Below are positions 16,717 through 25,886 of a stretch of DNA of 64,000 bases, piece after piece; within the stretch, counting starts at the first letter, position 1, and each line of letters begins with the position of its first letter. Under the pieces are notes generated by a model. The model had not been told where the DNA came from and searched no databases. It worked only from the letters and a program-made list of their open reading frames with translations. The stretch covers positions 372,001-436,000 of the forward strand of contig NZ_CAKAKE010000001.1 in assembly GCF_916618915.1 (NCBI RefSeq). The letters are read 5' to 3'. The translations under genes were made by a program, and so were the position numbers. This DNA comes from Stenotrophomonas sp. Marseille-Q4652 (GTDB lineage Bacteria; Pseudomonadota; Gammaproteobacteria; Xanthomonadales; Xanthomonadaceae).

Positions 16717-17786
16717 TGCAGGACATCCAGCCAGCGTTGGGCGATGCGCAGCGCGGTGGGATAGGGCTCCGGATCGTTGCGGTTGGTCAGCACGATCACC
16801 GTGAGCCGCTGGTCGGGATAGCGCAGGATCACGTTGCGGAAGCCGATGCTCTCGCCACTGTGCCATTGCGCCTTGCCATTGAGCCGCCAGCCAAAGCCAT
16901 AGGACGGCACATCGGGCTCCGGCGTCGGCGTGGACGGGGAGAACATCTGGCGCAGCGAGGCGCGTGAAAGCAGACGTCCGTCGTACAGCGCCGCGTCCCA
17001 GCGGGCCAGGTCATCGAGCGAGGAGTAGATGCCGCCATCACCGAGCACGGCGCTGGTGGTGCTCTGGTCGGTGCGCTGCCAGCGGCCGTCGACGAGGCTG
17101 TGGCCGTAGGCGCGATGCGCCACCTCATCCACGCCGTCCTGGTGGGCGACGGTGCCGGTCATGCCAAGCGGCTGGAAGATGCGCCGCTGCAGGAAGCTGG
17201 CGAAATCCATGCCCGAGGCCTGGGCGACCACCAGCGCCAGCAATGCATAGCCGCTGTTGCTGTAGCGGTACTGGCTGCCGGGTGCGAAGTAGGTGCGGTC
17301 CTCGCGCTGCAGCAGTTGCAGGACGTCGCTGTCGTGCACCTGGCGGGTGTCGGCCGGGTCCATCAGGTCTTCGTAGTCGAGCAGGCCGCTGGTGTGGCTG
17401 AGCAGGTGGCGCAGCGTGACCGCCTCCGCGGCCGCTGGCAGGCCGGGCAGCCAGCGTTTGAGTGGATCATCGATCGACAGCCTGCCGTCCTCGGCCAGCA
17501 GCAGGATGGCCGCGGCGGTGAACTGCTTGCTGACCGAGGCCAGGCGGAAGTTGGTCTGTGGCGTTACCGCGGTGGCCTGTTCCAGTTCGGCCAGCCCGTA
17601 GCCGCGGCGGAACACCGGCTTGCCCTCGTGCAGGACCAGCACCGCCGCACCGGGCACCTGGCCGTCGTAGTCGCGCATCAGTGCGTCGATGCCTGGATCT
17701 GGCGGTGCCAGTTGCGGCGAGGCCAGCGCGGCTCCGGCAGTGCAGGACAGCAACAGGACCATCAGGCGGGCACAGGTCCGGAGCAT
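16713..17786 (-). CDS. serine hydrolase, beta-lactamase fold (class C / EstB type)
   Basis: A 357-residue exported protein (signal peptide MLRTCARLMVLLLSCTAGAALA). It has the penicillin-binding/class C motifs: SVSK (SxxK, catalytic Ser near residue 85), YSN (YxN, near 174) and HSGES (replacing KTG, near 313). This set is usual for the beta-lactamase-related esterase/peptidase family rather than for true AmpC enzymes, so esterase or D-aminopeptidase activity is more likely than resistance. It is coupled to the VOC gene and follows the DUF885 gene by 15 bases. Confidence 0.86.
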   Translation of the reverse strand: MLRTCARLMVLLLSCTAGAALASPQLAPPDPGIDALMRDYDGQVPGAAVLVLHEGKPVFRRGYGLAELEQATAVTPQTNFRLASVSKQFTAAAILLLAEDGRLSIDDPLKRWLPGLPAAAEAVTLRHLLSHTSGLLDYEDLMDPADTRQVHDSDVLQLLQREDRTYFAPGSQYRYSNSGYALLALVVAQASGMDFASFLQRRIFQPLGMTGTVAHQDGVDEVAHRAYGHSLVDGRWQRTDQSTTSAVLGDGGIYSSLDDLARWDAALYDGRLLSRASLRQMFSPSTPTPEPDVPSYGFGWRLNGKAQWHSGESIGFRNVILRYPDQRLTVIVLTNRNDPEPYPTALRIAQRWLDVLQ

Positions 17787-17801
17787 CGTGGCGTCCTCGG
17801 G

Positions 17802-19658
17802 TCAGGGGCGGGACTGGCTGGCGATCCAGCGTTCGATCTTGGCCTGCAGGATATCCAGCGGCAACGAACCATCGCGCAGCACTTCGTCGTGGAAGGCGCG
17901 CACGTCGAAACGCTCGCCCAGCGCCTGCTCGGCGGCCGCACGCAGTTCGAGGAACTTCAGCTCACCGGCGCGGTTGGCCAGCGCCTGGCCCGGCTCGGCC
18001 AGCGAGCGCTCGACGTCGGCCTCGGCCGTCGCCGGTTCCAGGCCACCGACCCGCACCAGGTAGTCGACGGCCTGCTTGCGGCTCCAGCCCTGGGCATGCA
18101 GGCCGGTATCGGCGGCCATCCGGGCGGCACGCGACAACGCGGCCTGCAGGTAGGCGATGCGTGCGTGGGGATCGTCGTACACGCCCAATTCCAGCCCCAG
18201 CGATTCGGCGTACAGCCCCCAGCCTTCGACGAAGGCTACGTCGCCGCCGAGGTGGCGGAAGCGCGGCAGCTTGTCCAGCCCCTGCTGCAAGCCCAGCTGC
18301 ACGTGGTGACCGGGCAGGGCCTCATGCACGAACTGCATCGGCACCGCCCAGCGCTTGCGCGCGGCCAGGTCGCTGGTGTTGACGTAGAGCACGCCGGGCG
18401 CACCGTCGGACAATGGCTGCTGGTAGGAGATCGCCGGCGCGGTGGCCGCGCGTGCGGCATCCATGGCCTGTACCTGCAGCGGTGCCCCGGGCAGGGTGCC
18501 GATCAGGATTGGCAGGCCGGCGCGTACCTTGTCATGGACCTGGCGGTAGTCGGCCAGCAGCGCTTCGGCACTGCTGGAGCGGAACTGCCTGTCATTGCGC
18601 ATGTTGCGCAGCAGCTTCTCCGGCGAGCCACGCAGTCTGGCCTGCTTCATCTCCGCCACGATCCGTGCCTGCAGCTCCTCCACCTGAGCCACCGCGGCGG
18701 CATGCAGCTCTGCAGGCGCCTGCGTGGTTGAGGTCGCCTGGCGCAGGTGATGCGCGTACCAGGCCTGGCCGTTGGGCAATGTCGACAGTCCATCGCCATT
18801 GCGCGCGGCCGGCAGGTAGGCCGTGGCGATGAAGCCGCGCAGCGAGCGGTACGCGGGCATGATCCGGTTCTCGATCATGCGCTTGTACTCGGCGGTGAGC
18901 CGAGCGCGGTCTTCTTCCGAGAAATCCTCCGGCATGTTCCGGATCGGCATCCAGAACAGGCTTTCTTCCGCGGTTGGGCGGATCACCGCGTCCAGCTGCG
19001 GCAGCACCTTCTCCATCACCACCCGGGGCTGCACCACGCCCGCGGCAATGCCCTGGCGCATGTTGTCGATGGCCTGGTCGAACAGTACGGGGATGCCAAC
19101 CGAGCGGCGCGACCAGTTCTCGTAATCCTTCACCGTGGCGAACGGTTGCGGGCCGGCACCGGAGCCAAGTACCGCCATGATGCTGGCGACATTGGAGTAC
19201 TGGCTGATCGGCATCATCCAGCTGGGAAACTTCTCCGCTTCCAGCGCCAGGCGTGCATCACGCACGAACAGCTCGTAGCTGAGCAGGTCCTGGCCGGTGA
19301 GGCCCTGCGGACCGATGGCCTCCACCTTGCCCAGCCACTCCACGGTGAAGTCATGCGACTGCTGGCGGAACGCCGCAGACAGGAAGTTGGGGAGCTCGCC
19401 GTTGTGGCGGCCATCGCCCTGGAAGGTCGCCTTGAGCGGGTTCAGCCGCATCGAAGCGTCCCAGTACTGCTCGTAAAGCCGGTTCAGCTGTGCGGCGCGG
19501 TCCTGGCTTGCCGGCGCCTTGGGCGCGGCGCTGCGCACCTGCGTGGCGGCCGGGCGCTTGGCCTTCTTCCTGGTGGCCGCATCGGCCGGCAGTGCGATGG
19601 ACAGGCCCAGCAACGCGGCGATGGCGAACGCCAGGGCGGTCGACAAACGGTGGGACAT
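17802..19658 (-). CDS. DUF885 metallopeptidase-like exported protein
   Basis: A protein of about 618 residues with an N-terminal signal peptide (MSHRLSTALAFAIAALLGLSIALPADA) and a DUF885 domain filling the rest. HEALPGHHVQLGLQQG, near residue 435, is the HExxxH-type element considered to bind zinc in this family, with the downstream glutamate in FVEGWGLYAESLG. The proteins resemble thermolysin-like peptidases with an extra helical domain; the substrate is not known. ATG 19658 (MSHRL) is preferred over MELPM four codons earlier because it begins the signal peptide. Confidence 0.85.
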   Translation of the reverse strand: MSHRLSTALAFAIAALLGLSIALPADAATRKKAKRPAATQVRSAAPKAPASQDRAAQLNRLYEQYWDASMRLNPLKATFQGDGRHNGELPNFLSAAFRQQSHDFTVEWLGKVEAIGPQGLTGQDLLSYELFVRDARLALEAEKFPSWMMPISQYSNVASIMAVLGSGAGPQPFATVKDYENWSRRSVGIPVLFDQAIDNMRQGIAAGVVQPRVVMEKVLPQLDAVIRPTAEESLFWMPIRNMPEDFSEEDRARLTAEYKRMIENRIMPAYRSLRGFIATAYLPAARNGDGLSTLPNGQAWYAHHLRQATSTTQAPAELHAAAVAQVEELQARIVAEMKQARLRGSPEKLLRNMRNDRQFRSSSAEALLADYRQVHDKVRAGLPILIGTLPGAPLQVQAMDAARAATAPAISYQQPLSDGAPGVLYVNTSDLAARKRWAVPMQFVHEALPGHHVQLGLQQGLDKLPRFRHLGGDVAFVEGWGLYAESLGLELGVYDDPHARIAYLQAALSRAARMAADTGLHAQGWSRKQAVDYLVRVGGLEPATAEADVERSLAEPGQALANRAGELKFLELRAAAEQALGERFDVRAFHDEVLRDGSLPLDILQAKIERWIASQSRP

Positions 19659-19786
19659 CGGCAATTCCACGGGAACACGAAGCGGGGAGAGTGCCCGATA
19701 ACACCGGATACGACCACCCGCCGCAGGTGTCAGCGCGTAATGCCGGGTTCACCTGTCGCGGAGAACACCCCGTCCCGGAAAATCGG

Positions 19787-20572
19787 TCAGTCCGCGGCGG
19801 CCTGCAGGCGCAACTGCTGTGCCGGTTCGGCACCGAGATAGGCGGTGATGGCCCGGCGCATCAGGTACAGCAGCGGGATCAGCGCGACGGCGAACATCAG
19901 CTTGTAGGCGTAGTTCACCGTGCTCACCGCCAGGAACAGCGAGGTCGGCCACTGCTGCGGGCCGAGCACGAAGGCGATCCAGATCACCACGAAGCTGTCC
20001 ACCAGCTGCGAGACCGCGGTCGAACCGGTCGCGCGCAGCCACACCATGCGTTCGCCGGTGGCGCGGCGGATGCGGTGGAACACCGCCACGTCGATCAGCT
20101 GGCCGACCATGAACGCGACCAGCGAGCCGGCAATCGTCCACATGCCCTGGCCGAACACCGCGGCGAACGCGGCCTGGTAATCGGGCACGCCTTCAGCCCG
20201 CATCGCGGTGACCCACCAGCTGGCCGGCACCAGCGCGATCGCGGCAAAGGCGAACAGGAAGCCGTAGCTGATCAGCACCGCGGCCAGCCACGAGATGAAG
20301 CGCACGCCACGCTTGCCGAAGAACTCATTGATGGTGTCGGTCATCACGAACACCACCGGCCACAGCAAGGTGCCCGCGGTGAAGCTGAGCGAGCCTGTCT
20401 GGCCGAACAGGTTCCAGTTCAGCGGCGCGATGCCGAGGGTGTCCTCCAGGGCGAAGATCTTGACGCCGATCAGCTCGGCCAGCACCGCGTTGGCGCAGAA
20501 GAACGCGGCCAGCACGATGAACAGCAGGACCGCCCGATCCTGCAGCGGCCGCGGGGTCACCTCAGCGCTCAC
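19787..20572 (-). CDS. yhhQ: queuosine precursor transporter (YhhQ/QPTR family)
   Basis: A 261-residue integral membrane protein with six or so helices and the DUF165 signature: AAFFCANAVLAELIGVKIF, GTLLWPVVFVMTDTINEFFGKRG, FMVGQLIDVAVFHRIRR and STAVSQLVDSFVVIWIAF. In E. coli YhhQ imports the queuosine precursors preQ0 and preQ1. GTG 20572 overlaps the end of the DUF502 gene by 11 bases, so the two are coupled. The tRNA-guanine transglycosylase that would use the precursor is not in the window. Confidence 0.9.
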   Translation of the reverse strand: MSAEVTPRPLQDRAVLLFIVLAAFFCANAVLAELIGVKIFALEDTLGIAPLNWNLFGQTGSLSFTAGTLLWPVVFVMTDTINEFFGKRGVRFISWLAAVLISYGFLFAFAAIALVPASWWVTAMRAEGVPDYQAAFAAVFGQGMWTIAGSLVAFMVGQLIDVAVFHRIRRATGERMVWLRATGSTAVSQLVDSFVVIWIAFVLGPQQWPTSLFLAVSTVNYAYKLMFAVALIPLLYLMRRAITAYLGAEPAQQLRLQAAAD

Positions 20573-21230
20573 CGGCGCGGGTGAAGGGCATCGTGTCCGG
20601 CGCCACCGCGCCGCCGGAGATGATGAAGCCCATCGCCTGGTCCACGGTCCAGTCGGTGGGAGTGAGCAGTTCCACCGGCACGATTTCGAGGTAACCCGAG
20701 GTCGGGTTGGGCGTGGTCGGCACGTATACCGCGGCCAGCTCGCGGCCGGTGCCGGCCTCCTGGATCACCCGCGTTACCAGGCCGACCGACTTCATCTCCC
20801 GGTGCGGGAAGTCGATCAGCACCACGCGCTGGGTGCTGCCGGGCTTGGTCTGCAGGATGTCCAGCAGCTTGCGCGCGCTGTCATAGATGATGCTGGCCAG
20901 CGGAATGCGGCGGATGATCGCGCCGAACCAGCGCAGCAGTTGCTGGCCGATCACGCGACGGCTCAGTGCGCCCACCGCCAGGACCACCAGCACGGTGGCG
21001 AACACGCCGAACACCGCCTGCACCCACTCGGCCTTTACCCAGCCCAGGTAATGCGGGAAGGACGCGGCCATCTGGTGCGAGAGCGGGATCACCAGCGGGC
21101 TGCTGATGTCCGACAGCAGCCCGAACACGAACTTGACCACGACCCAGGTCAGCCAGATCGGAAGCAGGGTCAGCAGGCCGGTGAGGAAGAGTTTCTGCAC
21201 CGAGGTGCGCGGGAAGGTGTCGGAAGCCAT
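20562..21230 (-). CDS. DUF502 membrane protein
   Basis: A 222-residue protein with two transmembrane helices (LFLTGLLTLLPIWLTWVVVKFV, residues 14-35, and WVQAVFGVFATVLVVLAVGA near 68-87). The soluble part has the DUF502 motifs PLASIIYDSARKLLDIL, RVVLIDFPHREMKSVGLVT and VYVPTTPNPTSGYLEIVP. Members affect cell-envelope or plant-tissue processes in some organisms, but no biochemical role is established. It is the first gene of a coupled pair with yhhQ. Confidence 0.88.
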   Translation of the reverse strand: MASDTFPRTSVQKLFLTGLLTLLPIWLTWVVVKFVFGLLSDISSPLVIPLSHQMAASFPHYLGWVKAEWVQAVFGVFATVLVVLAVGALSRRVIGQQLLRWFGAIIRRIPLASIIYDSARKLLDILQTKPGSTQRVVLIDFPHREMKSVGLVTRVIQEAGTGRELAAVYVPTTPNPTSGYLEIVPVELLTPTDWTVDQAMGFIISGGAVAPDTMPFTRAGER

Positions 21231-21290
21231 GCGCTATTGTAGCCGGCGGCTGGAGGCGACCAGGACGGGCGCCGGCCAAGGGGGAAGGGA

Positions 21291-22643
21291 ATGAAGGCAC
21301 TGGTATGGATTGCAAAGGGACTGGCAGCCGTGGCGGCGCTGGTCGTGCTGGTCTGGGGGATTTCCAGGGCGCTGCCGGTACCGGCCGAACACCGCCAGGC
21401 GCGCGCGCTGCTCGAGGCCGATCCCGGCTTCACCGGCCGCAATGGTTTTGCCGCACTGTGGTTCCTGCCCTACGAGGGCATTCCGGAAGATCGCCATGCC
21501 GAGCTGCTGGCCCGGGATGTGGCCGCCCAGCAGGAGATCGTGGCCAGGCGTGTGGCTGCGCAGCAGGCCGGTCAGGAAACCGACCTGCCGGTGCCGCCGC
21601 CGAGCGTGGCCGCCGGCCTCTGGCCGCGTGTGGATATCCGCGCCAGGCCCGCCTGCGGACTCGCTGAGCTGGACTGCCTGGACAAGGTGCGCACGGCACC
21701 GCAGGACTATGCGAAGGCGCTTGAAGACCAGCAGGGGCTGCTGGCACGTATCGCCGCGCTGGGCGATTACGACTACGTGCAATCGCCGCTTCCGCAGGAC
21801 ACTAGTACGCCGCTTCCCGAGCTGCAGGTCCTGGCCCGCGCGTACACCGCACACGCGCTGGCGCATGCACAGGGTCGCAGCGACGAGGCGCTGGTCGGGC
21901 TGTGCCGTTCTGTGGTGACCGGCCGGATGCTGATGTCGCGCAGTGATTCGCTCGTACTGGCGATGATGGGCTCCAGCCTGGTACATGCCAGTTCCCGCTT
22001 GTTCTCGCAGGTGCTGGCCGAACTGCCCGCGGACCACCCACTGCCGGCTGGTTGCAGTGATGCGTTCGCACTACCGGCGCCAGCCGAACTGAGTGCCTGC
22101 AACGCGATGCGCGGCGAGTACCGGATGGTCACCAGCATATGGCCGACGCTGAGGCGCGAGGACAAGCGCGGCGTCTGGCTACTGCTGGACGAGGACAAGA
22201 GCATTGGCCGCCAGGCCTGGGTGCTGGCTCCGGCCTGCACTGAGCAGGCCGCCGCTGCGCTGGCGCAGGACGCGCCACCGCCGCCCGCGCCGCAGATCAA
22301 TGCCTCGCCGTGGACGCTGCGCTGCGCGGCAAATACCGTCGGCTGCATCGTTACCTCGATCGCCGGACCGGCCTATACCGATTACCCGGCACGGCTGCAG
22401 GACGCCGGCGCCCAGCTGCGGCTGGTGTCCATCCTGCTGTGGCTGCGCGGGCAGCCGGGCGATGGCGACGTCGCGGCACGGCTGGCCGGCCTGCCCGGAC
22501 CGCTGCGCTCGCCCTCAAGGGCAGTGTCGGTCAGTGCCGACGGACGCTGGCTGGAGATGCCGGCCTACAGCAGCCGCGAGGCGACGAAACCGCAGGTGGC
22601 GTTGCCACTGCAGCCGAGCGACGCGGCCGCCGGCGCGCATTGA
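21291..22643 (+). CDS. membrane-anchored protein of unknown function
   Basis: A 450-residue protein with one N-terminal hydrophobic segment (MKALVWIAKGLAAVAALVVLVWGI) that is probably an uncleaved anchor or a signal peptide. The rest is soluble, helical and Ala/Leu-rich, with paired cysteines (PACGLAELDCLDKV, LRCAANTVGCIV). No domain was recognised. AGGGGGAAGGGA lies before ATG 21291. It converges with the DUF4442 gene with no gap, stop against stop. Confidence 0.6.
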   Translation: MKALVWIAKGLAAVAALVVLVWGISRALPVPAEHRQARALLEADPGFTGRNGFAALWFLPYEGIPEDRHAELLARDVAAQQEIVARRVAAQQAGQETDLPVPPPSVAAGLWPRVDIRARPACGLAELDCLDKVRTAPQDYAKALEDQQGLLARIAALGDYDYVQSPLPQDTSTPLPELQVLARAYTAHALAHAQGRSDEALVGLCRSVVTGRMLMSRSDSLVLAMMGSSLVHASSRLFSQVLAELPADHPLPAGCSDAFALPAPAELSACNAMRGEYRMVTSIWPTLRREDKRGVWLLLDEDKSIGRQAWVLAPACTEQAAAALAQDAPPPPAPQINASPWTLRCAANTVGCIVTSIAGPAYTDYPARLQDAGAQLRLVSILLWLRGQPGDGDVAARLAGLPGPLRSPSRAVSVSADGRWLEMPAYSSREATKPQVALPLQPSDAAAGAH

Positions 22644-23108
22644 TCAGCCGGCCGGGATGCGTGCGGCTGGCTTGAGCCGCACGTAGACCTGCTTGCGCAC
22701 GCGGGCCACCACTTCGCCCTTGGCGTCGGTGATGTCGTTCTCGAACCAGTGCAGCACCTTGCCGCCATCGGCGGCCCTGGCCCGCAGCTCGTCCAGCGTG
22801 GCCTCGTCCAGATGGAACGACGTACCGACCGTGCCCTTGCCGGGTTTGACGAACTCGATCTCGGCGGCCTTGTCCCAGACGAAATACCTGTTGCCCAGGT
22901 TGCGCAGGACCGAGAACATCCAGAACGGGTCGGTCATCGCAAACAGGCTGCCGCCGAAGTGGGTGCCGACATAGTTGCGGTTCCACGGGCGCATGCGCAG
23001 TTCGACGTCGATGTCACGGAAATCCCGTGACACCTTGGTCACATGGATGCCAGCGAGCAGGAACGGTGGCCACAGGTTGATGCCGTGGCGGAACAGCGTT
23101 GGATTCAT
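22644..23108 (-). CDS. DUF4442 protein, acyl-CoA thioesterase-like hotdog fold
   Basis: A 154-residue protein of the DUF4442 family: INLWPPFLLAGIHVTKVSRD, MRPWNRNYVGTHFGGSLFAMTDPFWM (GTHFGGSLF on the central hotdog helix) and WDKAAEIEFVKPGKGTV. The hotdog fold is shared with acyl-CoA thioesterases, and many members are annotated tetrameric acyl-CoA thioesterases, but the substrate is untested. It is transcribed alone between convergent and tandem neighbours. Confidence 0.82.
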   Translation of the reverse strand: MNPTLFRHGINLWPPFLLAGIHVTKVSRDFRDIDVELRMRPWNRNYVGTHFGGSLFAMTDPFWMFSVLRNLGNRYFVWDKAAEIEFVKPGKGTVGTSFHLDEATLDELRARAADGGKVLHWFENDITDAKGEVVARVRKQVYVRLKPAARIPAG

Positions 23109-23141
23109 GCGTGGGAAAGAGCGGAAAGGCAGGCGCGAAGC

Positions 23142-24710
23142 TTAGCATTCGGGCCCGTATGGTTGGGCCGGCGACGCTGACTGCGCCACGTAACCATCGC
23201 CTCCCAGTGCGCGTGCATTTTCCAGCGCGGCCGTGGCCGCCATCAGCACCTGCCGCGGCGCGGCCGGCCCGTCTTCCACCGCCACCACACCGGCGCTGAG
23301 CGTGCACACGGGGCGCAGGTCTGCCTGCAGGTCCTGGATCAGCTGGACCGCCCCATCGCGACCGGTCCCGGGCAGCACCAGGCCAAAGCGGCCCTGGCCG
23401 AGATGGGCCGCCACGTCGCGCGGCCGCCGCGCGTGCCGGCCGATGGCCGCGCCCGTGGCCTGCAGGATCGCGGCGTCGGCCGCGGTGGCGCCGTCCAGTG
23501 CCAGCATCGCGACCCCCAGTGGCTCGCCCCGGCGCAGCGCCACGGGCAGGGCATGGGCAAGCGCGCGTTCAAACCGGCCGGCATTGACCAGCCCGGTCCG
23601 GCCGTCACGCTCGCGCAGGTGCCAAAGCTGCAGGCCGGTCGTCAGGGCCCGACCCAGCAGCAGGAGAGTGATGGCCAGCAGGGCCGCGGCCGGCGCGAAC
23701 CAGTAGCCGGCCGCGGCCAGTGCCACGGCCAGCGCGATCGGCAGCAGGCTTGCGAGGGCGGTGGCCGCCCAGCGCCAGCGAAGGCGAATGCAGCCCGCCG
23801 CAGCCACCAGCAGCGGCAGTACGACACCCACCGCGGCGATGACCAGCGGCGGCAGCGGGATCAGGAAACTGCCCTGCTGCAGCCTCGCGGCAGCCATAAC
23901 ATGGAATTCGGCCGGGCTGATCCGCTGCCCGGTGCCTATGACGACCGGCGTGGCCAGGGAGGGCGCGGTCGCGCCTATCACCAGCGGGCGGCCGCGCAGT
24001 TGCCCGGCCGCTACGCGCCCGGCGAGGACATCGTGGTAGCTGTAGCGCGGCATGTCGGTGGTGACCAGCCGCGGCAGCAGTACCGGATGGCACCCCTGCC
24101 AAACGTAGGGCGACTCCGCCAGGGTGGCGGGTGCGGTGGGGGGCGATATGCCGGCCAGCAGCGCGGACAGCGCGGGCCACTCGCTGTTGGCCGGGCCGGC
24201 GCGCAGCAACAGGGACCGGGTACGCCCGTCGTCATCGGATGCGATGCCGGCATGGCCCAGGGCCGCGGCTGCGATGGCGAACGCCGGCAGCGGTGCGCGG
24301 TGGGCCGACAGGCCCGGCGTGTCGGTGGTCGGCACCACCGGCAGCAGCACCGCGCCGTGGCGGCGGATGGCAGCGGCCAGCTGTGCGTCGCCCGCGGGAT
24401 CGCTGGAACCTGGTGCAGACAGATCCAGCTCGAGGGCGACCCGACCGGAGCCGGCGGCGCGCAGCTGGTCGAGCAGCCGCGCGTGCGTGCCGCGTGGCCA
24501 TGGCCACGGGCCCAGGGCCTGCAGGCTGGCCTCGTCGATGGCGATCAGTGCCGTGCCGGGTTGGGCCGATGCGGCAGGGGCAATGGCCAACCGGTCGAAC
24601 AGCCAGCGATCCGCTGCATGCAGCAGGCCGGCGTATCCGGCCCAAGAAGTGGTCAGGCCCAGCGCGAAGGCCAGCAGGATCCAGTACAGGCACCTCGGGC
24701 GCCGGTACAT
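23142..24710 (-). CDS. CHASE2-domain membrane protein with degenerate GGDEF domain
   Basis: A 522-residue protein. An N-terminal helix is followed by an extracytoplasmic CHASE2 sensor (about 35-270: FDRLAIAP, ALIAIDEASLQALGPWPWPR, LVIGATAPSLATPV), then three transmembrane segments (about 280-350) and a cytoplasmic GGDEF-like domain (375-500). The diguanylate cyclase active-site loop is not GGDEF: the corresponding segment reads LGQGRFGLVLPGT, and the metal-binding Asp region is altered. It is therefore unlikely to make cyclic di-GMP. It may act as a receptor or partner. Confidence 0.82.
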   Translation of the reverse strand: MYRRPRCLYWILLAFALGLTTSWAGYAGLLHAADRWLFDRLAIAPAASAQPGTALIAIDEASLQALGPWPWPRGTHARLLDQLRAAGSGRVALELDLSAPGSSDPAGDAQLAAAIRRHGAVLLPVVPTTDTPGLSAHRAPLPAFAIAAAALGHAGIASDDDGRTRSLLLRAGPANSEWPALSALLAGISPPTAPATLAESPYVWQGCHPVLLPRLVTTDMPRYSYHDVLAGRVAAGQLRGRPLVIGATAPSLATPVVIGTGQRISPAEFHVMAAARLQQGSFLIPLPPLVIAAVGVVLPLLVAAAGCIRLRWRWAATALASLLPIALAVALAAAGYWFAPAAALLAITLLLLGRALTTGLQLWHLRERDGRTGLVNAGRFERALAHALPVALRRGEPLGVAMLALDGATAADAAILQATGAAIGRHARRPRDVAAHLGQGRFGLVLPGTGRDGAVQLIQDLQADLRPVCTLSAGVVAVEDGPAAPRQVLMAATAALENARALGGDGYVAQSASPAQPYGPEC

Positions 24711-24899
24711 CGGTCAGGCAGGAGCATGTGGAAGGACGCGAGCCGACGATGCGGCGGGAATGCCCGCGGCCGCCCCGGAGGGCGGCAGGGAAGACGCTGT
24801 GTTCACCGGCAAGGACATGGCAGTGCAGGGCAGCGGTGGAGCGCCGAGTCTAGGCCGGGCGGGGCGCCGCGGCCAGCGGGCAAGGGATTGCCCGGCGGC

Positions 24900-25760
24900 T
24901 CAGAACAGGACCGCCGACATGCGGCGGCGGTAGCGGCCGACCAGATCCTCGTCCTCGATCACGCGGAAGGCATCGATCAGGGCCTTGCGCGGCAGGCCAT
25001 CCTGGAAGCCGCGGTCACGCTGCAGCATCGCCAGGAACTGCTCCAGCGCGGCCTCGTCCTCACCGGCGAGCAGGTGGTGCACGCCGAGCAGGTGGCGGGC
25101 CTGCAGGTCGTTGCCATCGGCGGCCACCCGTTGCGCCAGCACGTCGGCGGCCGGCGCATCCTGCAGCGCGCTGGCGAAATCCAGACGGGCGCGGGCACGG
25201 ATCGCGCGATCGTCGGTAGCCAGGTTGGCCGGCAGCGCTTCGATCAGCTGCGCGGCTTCGGTGGTGGCGCCGGTACGCAGCAGGGCCAGGGCGAGGTCGA
25301 GCTTGAGCTCTTCCTTGTCCGGCTCGGCGCTGATGGCCTCGCGCAGCGCGGCGACTTCGGCCTGCGGATCCAGCGGCAGCGCTTCGGCCTCGGCGGCCTC
25401 GACCGCGGCGGCTGCGGGCTCGATGCCGTGCTGCTTCAGGAACTCACGCAGCTGGCCTTCCGGGATCACGCCGGGGAAGCCGTCCACCAGCTGGCCGCCC
25501 TTGATCAGGAACACGGTCGGCACCGAGCGGATCTGGAAGGCCGCGGCGATCTGCTGCTCGCGGTCCACGTCCACCTTGGCCAGCTCGAACGCGCCGTTGT
25601 ACTCGCCGGCCAGCTTTTCCAGGATCGGTCCCAGCGTCTTGCACGGCCCGCACCAGGTGGCCCAGAAGTCGACCAGCACCGGCACCTGCAGCGATTTCTG
25701 CAGGACCTCGGCCTCGAAGGTCTCGGTGGTGGCGTCGAATACGTGGGCAAGCTCGGTCAT
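24900..25760 (-). CDS. cnoX: thioredoxin-like co-chaperone CnoX (YbbN), with CxxC active site
   Basis: A 286-residue protein: an N-terminal thioredoxin domain (residues 1-110, active site WCGPC near 35-39, cis-Pro in VPTVFLI) and a C-terminal TPR-like helical region (LDPQAEVAALREAISAEPDK onward). This architecture is that of YbbN/CnoX, a holdase that protects proteins under hypochlorite stress and works with GroEL and DnaK. E. coli CnoX has lost the second reactive cysteine; here both are present, so a disulfide reductase activity is possible. The gene is monocistronic. Confidence 0.9.
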   Translation of the reverse strand: MTELAHVFDATTETFEAEVLQKSLQVPVLVDFWATWCGPCKTLGPILEKLAGEYNGAFELAKVDVDREQQIAAAFQIRSVPTVFLIKGGQLVDGFPGVIPEGQLREFLKQHGIEPAAAAVEAAEAEALPLDPQAEVAALREAISAEPDKEELKLDLALALLRTGATTEAAQLIEALPANLATDDRAIRARARLDFASALQDAPAADVLAQRVAADGNDLQARHLLGVHHLLAGEDEAALEQFLAMLQRDRGFQDGLPRKALIDAFRVIEDEDLVGRYRRRMSAVLF

Positions 25761-25886
25761 GGTCGCGGGTTCTGCAGGCAGGAATCCCCTGTATGGTGCC
25801 AGACCCCGCCACTCTCAACCCGCCCGTGCCCGGTGATCAGGGACAATGGCGGCTGTTCCGGCAGGGCCGGATTTGCCGGAGGAATC

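Noticed and set aside
16713-17786. AmpC beta-lactamase
   Set aside because: HSG replaces KTG and the overall pattern is that of esterase/peptidase relatives, so a resistance call is not justified.
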